64,000 nucleotides of DNA, from NCBI GenBank assembly GCA_951230915.1, contig OX579634.1, positions 11,806,725-11,870,724 on the forward strand, in the 5' to 3' direction. The translations under genes and the position numbers were made by a program. A model generated the notes under the pieces. The model was not told where the DNA came from, ran no database searches, and saw only the letters and a program-made list of their open reading frames with translations. Positions 24,861 through 36,989 of this stretch are shown in pieces. Source of the stretch: Antitrichia curtipendula (lineage: Eukaryota > Streptophyta > Bryopsida > Hypnales > Leucodontaceae). Numbering within the stretch: the first letter of the stretch is position 1; every line of letters begins with the position of its first letter.

Positions 24861-27406
24861 CCTCAAAAAAAGGGCTAATAAAGAAGAATATTTGGAAATT
24901 AGTTTATGAATAGAAGTTGTAGATTTTGAAATTTAGACTGTATGGTTTCATCTACTAGAGCACTAGAGACTATTAATCTAAAGCTATATAGCACCACATA
25001 TAAAATTGAAGTAATTTATTATAGCAGTTTTAGATTATATTGGTAATGCCTCAAAATGTCCTACATATCAAAGATACGGAATTAAGTGTTACTACCTTAC
25101 AAGGCATGATGTTGAATATTGGCGCTCAATATGACAATGCAAGGCTTCATTTTACAATTTTATATTTTGACATTTTTGTCCTTAAATTTTGTAAATTAAA
25201 TTCCACATTGTATCTCAACTTGAAATAGAAAGTATACTTTGGAAGTTCTCAGCAATTTTAGCAATTTTCCAAATATGTTCTTTCTTGCTAACAATTGCAA
25301 GGAATTGTTTATTCTTTCAATTGATTTTATTGTTATCTTCCTCAATGTTTTTTAAAATAATTCATTTAAAATTTTATGAATTAAAAAATAATCACATTTG
25401 GATGTTGAAGCATTGACAAAGTCTTAGTTTTGAGCAAATATAAGAATGAACCTTTTCAAAGAAGGCCTTTCATTGGGTACAAAAGGAAGTACAAAGTGCT
25501 TCTATGCATCCATTTTTTGATACATTATATCGTCATAGCAACATCTATTTGTCTACTTTCAATGGTAATTTTCACTATTCTTTTTAATTTGAAGCTAAAG
25601 TAATTTAGAATAATTATTTTTTATATTAATAGTGCGCTTTAGTTACAAAACAAGTCTTAATACAAAAATTGGGTAAAAAAGAATGATGTGAAGAAAGACG
25701 AAGGTGCGTGGGAGTAACATGCAAATAAAAAAGCAATTAGGAAGTCAGAAATGGCTCATGGAGATTGTCAATTGCACATTCTATCAACTTTTGCACATGC
25801 ATATTGTATAATATGCAAGTGGGTGAATCACTATTCCTTTAAAGAATACGAATTAGAAGTAGCTTATTGTTGATTTGAAACTTGTAACTCAAGTTCTAAC
25901 AATTCACCCACTTAGTCAAACTTCCACTCAAAAATCATAACCACCTTTTAAAACTCACATGATTGATCAAATCAATTTATAACACAATAAAGTAACACAT
26001 ATCTCACAACTAATGCCTCATGAAGTGTATAGAATACTACCATATCATGATGTCAAGGGTAGCATTTCTTACTAAATAATTAATTAAAATTGGGATATGT
26101 AATTCTATATATGCTTTAAAATTAGATTAATTTTTTTCATATAAAAAATTTAGCTTCAATTTTATTTTTAAATTCTTGCCCTCAATCATTCAGTTTGGCA
26201 TGTCTTGGATGGAAGACTCAATTTTCAATAAGGCAATGGTACATAATTTTGCCCCTTTTCTAAAATAGACCCCTACATTCTCTTGCTTAACCTCTAAATG
26301 TATATGCATCTCCAAAGTGAATGTGCCTTGGTCACCCTTAATTGTAACTTTCAATATAATCATTTTTTATTTTTTATTTAAACTAAGAAAACAAAGCATG
26401 ACAAGATCTCATTTTACTTCATCTTAAAAAAAATGAAAAATGAAAAAATTATTGCAATTACAAGTTCCATGTGTTATAATCCAAATAACGCAATATGCTG
26501 TATTTTCCATTCATATATATATATTTTATAATGAATTTTTAATTTTAATTACTAAAATTAAAATTTTCATTCTATCTTTCATTTACGGTAAAAATCTAAG
26601 ATTATTCTGATACATATTATAATTGACATAATTTTATTTCCACCTTTAACTTAAAAAAATTACAGTAATTTGATTTTTCCATTAATTTCTTTGAAAAAAT
26701 AGCAAAAAATAGAAGGTACATTTTTCCACTAGTAAAAAATATCAAAATTTTATACATCAATTAAAAGGATAAATTTAGTTTGAAAGTTGCATCTAACTTC
26801 AAGGTCTTTGCTTCGGTTATTTTGGGTGTAAAAAATAAAATAACCAATTGGTAAGTTTTCACATTGATTTCCATTGCTACTTGTACCTCTTAAGAATTTT
26901 TTTAATGTTTTGGATTTTTTTTTTTTTTTTGCTGTTTTTTCTTATTTGTTTTCATATTTTGCAACACGAATGATAACAATTATAATTTTTCACAAAATAA
27001 ATTAAAATTTCTAACAATGATATAAAATTCATAGTTTCAAGTATTGAAAATATGAAATTGATATTTGAACACAATCTAATAGGCTTCATTTAGTTAAAAC
27101 ATGATGTTTGACTAATTGAAAATAATCTTGTCCTTAAAGGGTTAAAGTATATTACTAGTCTGTTCATGAAAGTCCAAGTCATTTTTTGATATATCTATTT
27201 TCAGGAATTTAAATTTTTTATAATTTATTCTTACAATATCCAAAAAATACGTAAAAAGAAGATTAGAATATCCTTTTGACTTCCTACAAGATTCAACCAA
27301 AAAAATTAAACAATTCATTTAATAGGAACAAAACTCAATTCGGATTGAATGTGGTAGACCCCACCGTTGGGAAATGGGTTACCCTTTCCATTGTTGCTGA
27401 TTTTCC

Positions 27407-27415
27407 AAACCCTAA
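27407..27415 (+). promoter_or_regulatory. Telobox upstream of CCDC12
   Basis: AAACCCTAA lies about 130 bp upstream of the CCDC12 ATG, at the edge of a pyrimidine-rich stretch. It probably sits at or near the transcription start. Confidence 0.55.
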
Positions 27416-27543
27416 TTATCGTTGTTGTTGCGGTTGCTTCTCGTCCCTTGCGCTCGCTCCTTCCCGTCGTGCGCTTGCTTGCCCTTCTCGTGCCCTTCTC
27501 TTTACCTTTCTGCTCTCCCCATTCCCTTGTCGCTCCTTTCGCC

Positions 27544-29202
27544 ATGGCCGCCGAGGACATGGTTGAGTCCAGTGACGAGCGTCGCGCGCGTCTTCGTGCC
27601 CTTCGAGCTGCCCAAGAGCTCTCTGCTGCTGACGCCCCCGAGGGCCCCCCTTCCAACGGTCAGCACGCCGACCCGCCTGCTCCCGCGCAAGACCGAGACG
27701 GCGACGATGGACAGTAAGTCGCCCTGTTCCTGTTTATCTGCGAATTCCGTCTGCTCGTGATTGCGCTTCTGTGCTGTTTCTGGCGGTCTACGAGTTTAGG
27801 TCAAGGATCTTCTATCTAAAGACGTAAGAGGCGGTTGGGTATTGAATGATAGCCTCTCACAAGTTCGGGCAGATTTGCAGATTGTGAGAGGGTTTGCTTT
27901 CTCCAATGCCACTTTGATTTGGGCAATTTAGGTCACATAACGTTATTTAATTATTTACTTAAACCCCCGTTTGTTTGGTAATCACTGCACATTGTATAAC
28001 GAATGTGTAACGCACCAGCGGAAGCATGCCACTCATGATTTTAGGGTTTAGTTAAACCACTCGAAGCATGCCTCTCATGGATTTAGGGTTTAGTTAGACC
28101 TCTCCAAGTATGCCTGCTGCATGGCCATGGGGGTGTATACTCTGGGTTTACGTTCTCAAATTAATGGTTGGTCGTTTGGAATTAGTCGAAATTCCGTTTT
28201 CCACTTTCTTTGTTGTTTTCGGTGTACTACTTCGTCAAATTTGAGTTTTAAGGTACTTATATGGTTGTTGAGAAAGTGATTCTACCTCTTTGCAGGGCAG
28301 ATGCAGAGATGAAGTTTCGCAACTATTTTCCGAGGGACGGCGATCTGCAGAAAGCCAAGCACCCACCTCCTGTTATACCCAAGTTTGAGGACCCCGTAGC
28401 TACAGACCCACTTCAAGTCGCTGGAGCTGAGGTATTGTATGAGATTGCAATTTTTAAATTCGTTCCTCTCGTCGTAGTATTTTGTCGAAGTATCTGATGA
28501 TTCTGCTGTCGTCGTGGAGAGCGTTACTTAGCCAGAACGGAGTGGCTTCTTTGCTGGTTGTAACTTGTCTATTTGTCATCATCCGAACTCAGCATTTCCT
28601 GTTCGTGCGCGGACATTATAATTTATACTCCAATGTATCTTACGTCGTGTCTGCAGGATCCCATTGTAAGTATTGCACCTAAGAAACCAAATTGGGACCT
28701 TAGGAGAGATGTAGCCAAGAAGCTGGAGAAATTAGAGCGGCGTACACAACGAGCTATTGTTGAGCTCATGAGTAAGTATCCCCAGCTTGGGCTTGATTTA
28801 TATCTCGACGTGACATGGGAAACTTGTGGACTAGCGTCTTTGGATGAAGAATCCTTTGTATGCCTGTGATGCAAATATTACGAAGAACATTTTTGGGTGT
28901 ATATTTCATGACTTTTTACAGGTGTATGCAAGTCTCTTTAGGAGTAGCTCTCTCCTAGTGATAAGTTAGTAGCTTGCAGGAGCATGTCCTGCTGAGATGA
29001 CGTTGCTTAATGGTTTCACAGTTGTACGTCCTATTGGTTTTCTATTCACACGATGGTACGCAAGGATTTAGAATTTGAAATACTGTTATTCCTCTGATCA
29101 GAAGTGGATTTAAAAAAATAAAATCCATTGGTTGTGCATGTATCAGTTGAAGAGGAGAAGCGCCGGCAAAATGAAGCTGCAGATAATATGGAGCAGGATT
29201 AA
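27544..29202 (+). CDS. CCDC12: CCDC12/Cwf18-like pre-mRNA splicing factor
   Basis: Small coiled-coil spliceosome component; its fission yeast counterpart is Cwf18, and CCDC12 is found in activated spliceosomes. Four exons, 27544-27713, 28296-28431, 28657-28771 and 29147-29202, join in phase to give 158 residues ending NMEQD. The conserved core is MKFRNYFPRD in exon 2 and PKKPNWDLRRDVAKKLEKL followed by RRTQRAIVELM in exon 3. This is the family's signature block. The first ~60 residues are acidic and Pro/Ala-rich and poorly conserved. Exon 2 to 3 is separated by 225 bp, and intron 1 (582 bp) carries a 42-bp tandem repeat. I recognise the family with confidence; a single-copy housekeeping role is inferred. 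Confidence 0.92.
28021..28104. repeat. 42-bp tandem repeat with telobox core in CCDC12 intron 1
   Basis: Two units (28021-28062, 28063-28104) each contain GAAGCATGCC and TTTAGGGTTTAGTTA. A degenerate third start follows. Each unit therefore carries a telobox inside the first intron. Confidence 0.85.
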
Positions 29203-30336
29203 GAGCTCGATGCCACGTCCTTTGTCCTCTTGCATTGTTGCTTCCAGGATTGATTCTGAGATTTGCTGTTATTTCTCCTAACAGTTCAAGGGCGGTTCAC
29301 TGCTTTACACTGGAAATCAAGAGATATTGGAATGCTTGGTCAGCATCTGACATCAATATGAGGATTTTTTGTTTAGGCTGGTCACTAATTTTAGTGCCTG
29401 AAAACGGATTATCATTTTGAAGATTGATCGCAGAATTGAGAATAGATGCTAAAGCTGCATTAGTTTAGCTTCCAAGTATGTAGGGGAAGAGTTGCCATCG
29501 TGCATTCTTTATTAATTAGGGCTTTTTTTCTTTGTCATTTTAAACATAGTTTGTAGAGTTCTGGATTGAGTCCCTAGATGATAAGGATACGTTGATTGAG
29601 TTCTACTGTACAGAAGCGATTGATCGGAATGGGAAGCAACCAACCTTCATGGTGATAACTTGGTATTTTCTCAGGCATGTGCTGCATTATATAGGTAGGT
29701 GAAGAGGCAGCGACACAATGACAACATCCTAACCCAGCGACACCTGACGAAGGTCCAGCGTTGCAGGCATTTATGTTAATTGATTGCAATATGTGTTCGC
29801 TGCTGAAGAGACTCGGAAGTACATGAATGTAATATCATGGAGAGTTTTAATTTCATTTGTCAGGGCATTTGAGCGGAATGACTAGGTGTTGTGAGTTGTG
29901 ACCTGTTCGTTTTTTACTTTTTGCAGGCGTTCTAGTGAACTGATACCAAATAGACCTACTTTTCAACTATTGGTCACACGTTTTTACTATAGTATGAGGG
30001 GTCTACCTGCACTTGATTGACATCACATTATTATCCTGTGAGTCAGTTGTCAGTGAACACTACAATTAAAATTCCTGCCCAAGAATCTTGCGGTGGAATA
30101 TTTCATCCACTGGTGAGGTGTCTCAGAAAATAGTTTAGGCATTTGAAAAAAAAATAGTCATTCAGGCTAAACTTGAAGAGCCGAGTTTCGAAAGTACCGT
30201 GACAACCACGTGCTATTGATACAAATGAAGATAGTCATTGCGCAGAATTCAATCCAATGTCGGCTCTAGAATGTATTCGTATGCTTAATCAGATGCGGCT
30301 CAAGAGCGGAAAACAATGGGACTTCAAAGAGAGGAG
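29203..30336. other. Intergenic between convergent CCDC12 and cytochrome c
   Basis: The spacer between two 3' ends, about 1.1 kb long, is presumably largely 3' UTR on both sides. I saw no exons, RNA genes or repeats. Confidence 0.55.
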
Positions 30337-32382
30337 TCAAGAGGCACTCTTCAAGTAGGCAATGAGATCTGCTCGCTCTTGGGGTTTCTTTAATCCTGGG
30401 AAGACCATCTTGGTGCCGGGAATGTACTGCAAGTCAAGCATCATCGTCAACAAAATTAATTAGCACCTTAGCATTCTTGAATGGCATATAATCCATTCCC
30501 GAGAGAGAGAAACCTATTTGGTCTCTTCGAAGTTGTTCAATTTCCTTGGAGCATTTGATTGTTTTTGTCTTGTCCACACGTTATTTATTGCCAGTACCCT
30601 ATTTCTCTATTAAACTTAGAAAAAAAAATGTTTCAATGAATCCATCTCATTTTAATCTATCCGAAGATGTTACAAGCAGTTTGCATGACAATAAAGAATT
30701 TGAAAGAAATTTAGAAGTAATAAGATTACAACTTAAAATGTCATATACGTCTCTGATTTGTGAGTTGCCAACCTAGGGCAGGAAGTGATTCAAGGATTCA
30801 TTATGCTTGAAAATGTTATCGTAGTTACATAATGCCCTGCAGAATTGTCTATACATGCTTGTTTTAGTTAACCTAACGGATCACAATTAGAAGGAAGAAA
30901 ATAAAGAGGAGAAGGATTACAGGTTATAAAATGGTTCTTCTGACTAGTTAATGAGAGAGTGGTAGAGTTGCCTTGAACACTGGACTTGGCATTAAGTTAG
31001 GAAATGACGAAGTCTGATAGAAATGAAGGTTGAAGAAGAAAAGGGACAGGAAGGGAAATGAAGAATCTTAAGGCAATAGAAGAAAAATGAAACACACCAT
31101 CTTGGGGTTGAGCAGATAGTCGTAAAGGGTGTTCTCATTCCAACTCACAGCCTTGGCCTTGTTGGCAGCGGAGAAGGAGAATCCTGCGGCAGTCCCTGAC
31201 GTCCTCCCAAACAACCCTGACAAGTTGGGACCTGCACTTGGCACACAGTTGCACCAGGGTCACAATGAGTTGGACTTATTCCGACTTTTAAGCTACTCCG
31301 TCTGTAAAGAAGAGAAACGGTTAGCCCAAGCTCAGTCTTTTGTGAATAAAGAGTTTGTAAGCCATGGGGAAATGTTACGAAGTACGCTACGTGGACGTCT
31401 GGAGCTGCAAAAGCTATGTGCTGCAACCAAGTACACTCTTTTTATTAATAAGTCGACCTCTCAGTCAAAGATACTTCATTCTAAATTTGCTTTACAATGA
31501 TGATGACGCAATACAGTGCAGTAGAAAAAAGTTGGAAGACTTGGTCCCTGAGTCCCATAACTTCCATTCAATTTCCAAGACGTGACCATTTATGTGTCGA
31601 ATAGTCATTTTTCTTCACACTCTCTGCTCACCAGCAATGAGTTTTGTTTGTTTTGCTCATCTCAAAGCATAATTGTCATAAAAGTTCAAAATTCTCGACG
31701 GATTGTGCGATAGGGAATACAGGGAATTAAGAAGCTTGGAGCCCACATGACTAAGAGTTTTCTTTGAATGACAATGATTCTGTTGCTATCAAAGCTCCGG
31801 AAGATCTATTGATCTGGAACTATCAACAACTGGATATATATCCGAAAGAATCATTCTGAAAATGAAAGCAATGAACCTTATGATTCATGCGAAGGTCGAT
31901 CTTCCTTATGAGCACAGTGATCATTCGCAGGCCTCCGAATGTATCATGTCAGACTACATGCAACATCTCTTCAATCATTCTGGAGATAGATATTTCTCGA
32001 GTCTTGGAAAGCATGATCACGTGAAGGCGTTGCTCTCGTGCCCGTGGGACACGATCATTGCGTTCTTGGAAAAATGCCAAAGAAAGTCGACGTCGAGAAT
32101 ATATCATGTTGTCATGGATTTCTTCTGAAAGTACTGACCTGGCTCATCGTAATTGTGATATGCAATGCGAGTCAAGCGCGACTGAGCTCATGTGTTGGTC
32201 GGCAGCAGAGATTGATAGCAATAAGTTTGTGGACACAGCGCCCATTGAAGGGAAGATGACGACGACGTACCTTGTTTGTGACCTTCGGATTTGGCGATAC
32301 CGTGGCACTGGGCGCATTTGGTCTTGAAGATCTTCTGACCAGCCTTGCCATTGCCTTTCGGGGCTTCTCCAAACGTTGCCAT
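30337..32382 (-). CDS. CYTC: Cytochrome c, mitochondrial
   Basis: Soluble haem electron carrier of the intermembrane space, moving electrons from complex III to complex IV. Three exons (32382-32271, 31231-31098, 30426-30337) join in phase to give 111 residues, the usual plant length with an N-terminal extension. Exon 1 has the haem site CAQCH and ends KSEGHKQ. Exon 2 has [14 protein letters not shown] and [10 protein letters not shown]. Exon 3 has [20 protein letters not shown] with the axial Met. Two oddities: the haem site is followed by GIAKSEG, where plants usually have TVEKGAG, and the Lys-Lys before YIPGTKM is Lys-Met, created at the exon 2 end. The start ATG at 32382 precedes [10 protein letters not shown]; the frame is open further upstream but that part has no homology. 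Confidence 0.96.
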
Positions 32383-33592
32383 AATACGCAGTGGTGGCAC
32401 AGCCGGATCGATGTTCGAGACCCAATGTCTAGGGGAGGGAGGGTCGATGAAGACGACAACGGCGGTGTCAGCAGCAGCAGCACCAGGAGGACGATTGGCA
32501 AAAACGGCCTGCGTCCCTGATGGAGAGACGTACGCGGGTGGATATTGTTGCAAAAAGATTGATGGACCCCGGCCTGGAAGCCAAAACTAAGGAAGAGAGT
32601 AATTAGGGTAAGCAGATGGGAGGCTGCTATGGTACTGCAATGGCTGCGCTTGGAGTAGACGTTAGTGTGGAGACTAGGGCAACTGGGCGGGTGTGGGTAA
32701 AGAAACGGAGAAGAGAGTCGTGAGCAAAATTAGTGAGATAGATAGTGCATTGTGATGGCGGAGGAATATCATAACGCCCATGGCGAGGTTCTCATAGCGT
32801 GGCACGCAGTCGGACTGCCTGAATTTAAGAGAACGTACTCCCGCAGCGTCAATGGCGCAAGCCCCAAGCTCCCAAGAATAGTGAAGTCTTCTTCTTCGTT
32901 CGAGAGAGGTAATCCAACGCTGGTGCTCCAGCATTCAATTGCTCCTTGCAGGACCTCGTCTCGAATCTCAATCTGCCATCGCACTATCATCTCGATCGAT
33001 CTTGATACAATGTACTACGATTCATAGCCGAAGCTGCTGGTGCATGCACGATCGACGCATGCGCGCAAAAGGTTCAATGTCGTCATATATCAACGCCAGG
33101 ACATTGCAATGCACACGACGACGGCCGCCCTGACGAAGCTGTTGCAGCACCTCGATGGATCACTCGTAACTTAACCCCCATTGTACTGCTGCGAACCTAA
33201 ACCCGAACCAAAATGAAAAAGCTTATCCTCGAGACCACCTTGGTTAAGAGTGTGCGACATTTCGGTTTGGTTATCGAATTCGATCTTCTCTAATAACCGC
33301 AGAGGTCTTGACCGTTTTTCTGGTGAGGCAATTGACGACGGGATATATACAGGCATCTCCGACCTAATTCTCCTCTGCTTAGCACACCAGGAGATCATTC
33401 TCAAGCCGCTTTCGCATTCTCAAGTCACATTCGCATTCCCCTTGCTGATGCCTGGCGATCTCTGTTGATTCGATCCGCTACTACTGCAATTCGGTTGATG
33501 CACTCAATTCCCGCAATTAATTAATTGCAATTTTCGAAGGATCGATCCAGTGCCAAAATTGTAAGACACATTAAGAAGGTTGAGATTGAGAG
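32383..33592. promoter_or_regulatory. Shared divergent promoter region, cytochrome c / SPIRAL1-like
   Basis: About 1.2 kb separates the two start codons, which face away from each other. It should contain both promoters and 5' UTRs. Base composition is balanced compared with the AT-rich DNA around it. No specific motif could be assigned with confidence. Confidence 0.45.
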
Positions 33593-35507
33593 ATGATGGG
33601 CCGACGAGGGACGAGCAGCGGCGGAGGCGCCAGTTCCTTGGGCTACTTGTTCGGATCCGAAGCCACAACGCTGGCGCGGCCCAACAACAGAGCGCCGCCA
33701 CGGCCGCAGCAACCATCCGAAAACGTAAGCAACAACAACAACAACAATCGCGACAGCAACATGTACACAGGATTGAGTAATTCAAAGTACGAGGAATTCG
33801 AGCACGACGCGACAGGATACGAGACGCCCACGGGCTACGAGACGCCTTCGGGGTACCAGACGCCCGGCGGCTACGACACGCCGGGGACGGACAGGAGTGA
33901 CGGGAATCGTTACAGCGGCAGCCCAGGAGCAGGAGGGGCTGGGCATTCTGCGAGTGCGGCGCGGAATTACCTGCCGCAGACGCGCGCGGACGGCAAGGTG
34001 ATCAACGACGGCGGCGGAGTGTCGCTGGACATGTCGGGCGGCAGCTTCGTGGGGGGCAACAACAACTACTTCCGCGCCGACGGCCAAAACTCCGGCAACT
34101 TCATCGCCGTCAGTCATCTCCTCTCCCGAAGTTTTTTGAGTTTTACAGGCTTTTTTCCGGCTTTTTTCCGACTATTTTCTGACTATTTTCCTTCGATTCC
34201 CAAATTGAACCGGTGGTTCAAGTATGGAGTCCAATTATTTTCTCCATTTCTTACTCGGAATGAAAATTTTATAGATTTATTCACCAATTTTTTGGCCAAT
34301 GTTTTCATATTACAAACTAGTTTTTTTCCCAATTCCACCAACTAACTTTGAATTTGCCGTTGGTTCTTCCCAAACATAGCATCCAATACTTTCCAAACAT
34401 AGCCTCTCTTGACCATGTCAGTGGTTCAAGGGAATTTTTTTCATTTACTTTGGGAAGTGCAAAAAACAATCTTTGTTGAAGTGATGCAATTGTTTAAATC
34501 TATAAAAATGGATGAAACAAATAAAATTTGAATTAAACTTAAATTATTCATCTCAAAGAAAGTACATTCATCTAGAAAAGCGTGATATTGTCCTTAGAAA
34601 TGTAGCAAATCAAAGACTGCATGCACTAAAAGTAGAAGAATCTATTGTCTGATAATCAATTAATTCTCCCTTTCATTCTCTTATTGATTCATCATTATGA
34701 TTATAAATGTTGTAACTAAATTATGACTTAGGCCATACTTGAAAAAAAAATATTCAAGTTTTTAGGGGGATATCTAGTAGTAAAAAGTTGAATTTTTCTC
34801 AATGTTGATTGATCATTGAATGCATACTTCCATCTTTGAAACAACCTTCAAGAACATATTGAAAAGAACTACATCCTAAAACTGTAAAAATTGTAAGAAT
34901 TAAAATACTGTGATTTCTAGAAAACATTGTGCACAAGTCTTTTGCTCAAAGTGAACATTTTGATAAATTATGGATGCTCAAGATTCAATAGTGCAACTTA
35001 GTTATCAATATGCTAAATAATCTTTAAAGCTAGAAGTTTTCAAAATTTATCTAATTTAAAGTATTATCTTTTTAAATTTTGAACTCTTGGATGTACAATC
35101 AATGGATCAGAGGGCTCAAATTGACATATTTTTTAAATCCTTGCATTGACTATTTATAAAAAAATATTTATAAAAAATATTCACAACATTTGTCATTGTT
35201 AATGCATTCAACCATGCATATTTCCATGCTTAAAGGCTTTTCATAAAATAAATAATATACAATTGAATGATTGATAGTAAATTTCTAATGTAGTTAGTAT
35301 CTTATCTATTATAAAATTATTATGGTTATTATCAAATTTAACATTGTTGATTATATAAAGGTTCTATGCCATTGTGTAGAGGAACAAGTAAAATAATGAG
35401 ATGTTGTGGTTACATGGCTTCTAATGTGCTAGGGCCAACCATCTACGAGAGTCCAAGCTGCTCCTGGTGGTGTTTCGTCTTTAGGATATCTATTTGGTGG
35501 AGCCTAG
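33593..35507 (+). CDS. SPR1: SPIRAL1-like microtubule-associated protein
   Basis: Plant-specific small protein that binds cortical microtubule plus ends and supports directional cell expansion. Exon 1 (33593-34108) and exon 2 (35433-35507) join in phase after FIA to give 196 residues. The family's paired end motifs are both present: SSLGYLFGSE near the N-terminus and, in exon 2, PSTRVQAAPGG then SSLGYLFGGA at the very C-terminus. FRADGQNSGNFI precedes the splice. Between them lies Gly/Asn/Ser-rich sequence with four GYxTP repeats (GYETP, GYETP, GYQTP, GYDTP). It is longer than the roughly 110-residue Arabidopsis SPR1 because of this middle. A second ATG follows the first directly; either could be used. 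The 1324-bp intron is AT-rich with a weak donor (GTCAGT). Confidence 0.88.
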
Positions 35508-35784
35508 GATGATTTCATAAGTAGTATTGATTGGACGCAGAATCTTTTCATTTAAGATTTGTATTTTAGGATAAGTATGCCACAAACAAAAAGATCCTAT
35601 ATATGTACTATACAATTTATAGTTTCCTATATTTTATTCATTTAATCAAAATAAATTAAAAAATTCAATTCTATATGAAGTACATCTAACTTTTTTTTTG
35701 AGAATATTATCTCCTCCATTCAATTACTTCAATGAACTCTTTTACTTAAAATTCCTAGTCACTGATGTTGAGTTTTTTCAAGTA

Positions 35785-36379
35785 TCTATACTTTAAAATA
35801 GGTTGCTTGTTTTGTTTTGTTTGATATGTTGAGATCTAACAAACTATGAGGCATCTGGTGGCGTTCTTAGTACCGCTTGAAAGCTCTTGGAAAGGAGGGG
35901 TGTACAAACTTTGTTTCGTGGTGTTTGGACAAACATTGTGAAAGTTATTGAATTTTGAAGTTTTTTATGAATCAAAAATTGATTTGAATTCTCCTTTATT
36001 TTTGAAAAATCATGATTTTCACATTGCATGTCCAAACACCACAAAACAAAGTCCTTGCTCTCCTTTGTGCATACAACTTTCTATTTGTGCCAATTTTGCA
36101 GTGTTTGGACCTACGGTGTAAAAGTTATGGATTTTTTTAATTAAAAATCTAAATTAAATAATCTTTTATCTTTGGAAAAACATAAATTTTACATCATATG
36201 TCCAAACCACAAAACAAAGCCCTTGCACTCCTTCATGCATAAAGCTTTTTTTTTGTAGTAAGAACTCAACCTCTCACACTACGCTATAAAAATTATTGAA
36301 TTTCAAAGTTCTAATGAATTAAAAAATTAAAAAATTATTTTTAATTTTTTGGCTGTGGCAACGGCACACAATACACTAG
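35785..36379 (+). mobile_element. Helitron-like non-autonomous element, copy A
   Basis: The 595-bp copy begins TCTATACTTTAAAATAGG after an A and ends CACTAG before a T, as expected of Helitrons (5' TC, 3' CTRR, insertion between A and T). It is homologous over its length to the copies at 49197-50579. Internally it alternates TTTGTTTCGTGGTGTTTGGAC with the reverse-complement form GTCCAAACACCACAAAACAAA. There is no coding capacity. Only a short GGCAAC-type dyad lies before the 3' end, so the class is likely rather than proven. Confidence 0.65.
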
Positions 36380-36989
36380 TTCAAATGAATTTTTATAATT
36401 GTATTTTTATAATTGTGTGACCTTCTCAAAATGATATTCTATAATATTGAGTATATTTTGTACACTAACATATTTTGAGTGATTGCAGTACAAGTTACAA
36501 AGACTAGTTATGTCATAAATGTTTTTTGAATATACTAGAAAAATGTGCTATTATGTGAGCCTAGGATCATGAGCCTAGAAGATAATACACCTATATTAGA
36601 GGTATCTATACTATAGGTACCTTCCATAATTATAAGATACCTAATGGTTGTAAGATATTTATTCATATGTATGCTCAATGCTCAATTCCATGCTCACATG
36701 CTAGCATTGTTGTTATAAAAACTTGAAACGTGGCTATATATCAAAATTAGGCTCCTTTCTAACACTTATGCATGGAAATCAAATAAAACCATAAACCATT
36801 CTAAAAACACAACATTCTTGACTACTTATCCTTTAAAGGACCAAGGGTAGTCAAAATTTCCAAAATTATGAAGATCTATTATTAAATGCAGAATATATTA
36901 TTAAAAAATAATATTTTAACATGTATATTTGTATAGAAAAATAGAAAAACAAAAGTCTTATCCATGAGGTTTAATCCAACCCTTTCTTT

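Larger units (their letters stand above)
23082..27543. other. AT-rich intergenic region between divergent genes
   Basis: The first ~450 bp is balanced in GC and should hold the SRP receptor promoter. From about 23.6 to 27.3 kb the DNA is extremely AT-rich with long A and T runs and no recognisable exon or structural RNA. A segment at 24655-24860 has an inverted relative at 36990-37200. The last ~250 bp before 27544, pyrimidine-rich with a telobox, is the likely CCDC12 promoter and 5' UTR. Confidence 0.55.

Noticed and set aside
31129..31500. 123-codon plus-strand open frame
   Set aside because: Antisense of cytochrome c exon 2 and flanking intron.
32188..32553. Longer minus-strand open frame extending cytochrome c upstream of 32382
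   Set aside because: The extension has no family similarity, and the ATG at 32382 gives a normal cytochrome c N-terminus.
33782..34117. 111-codon minus-strand open frame, Arg/Val-rich
   Set aside because: Antisense of the GC-rich first exon of the SPIRAL1-like gene; composition explains it.
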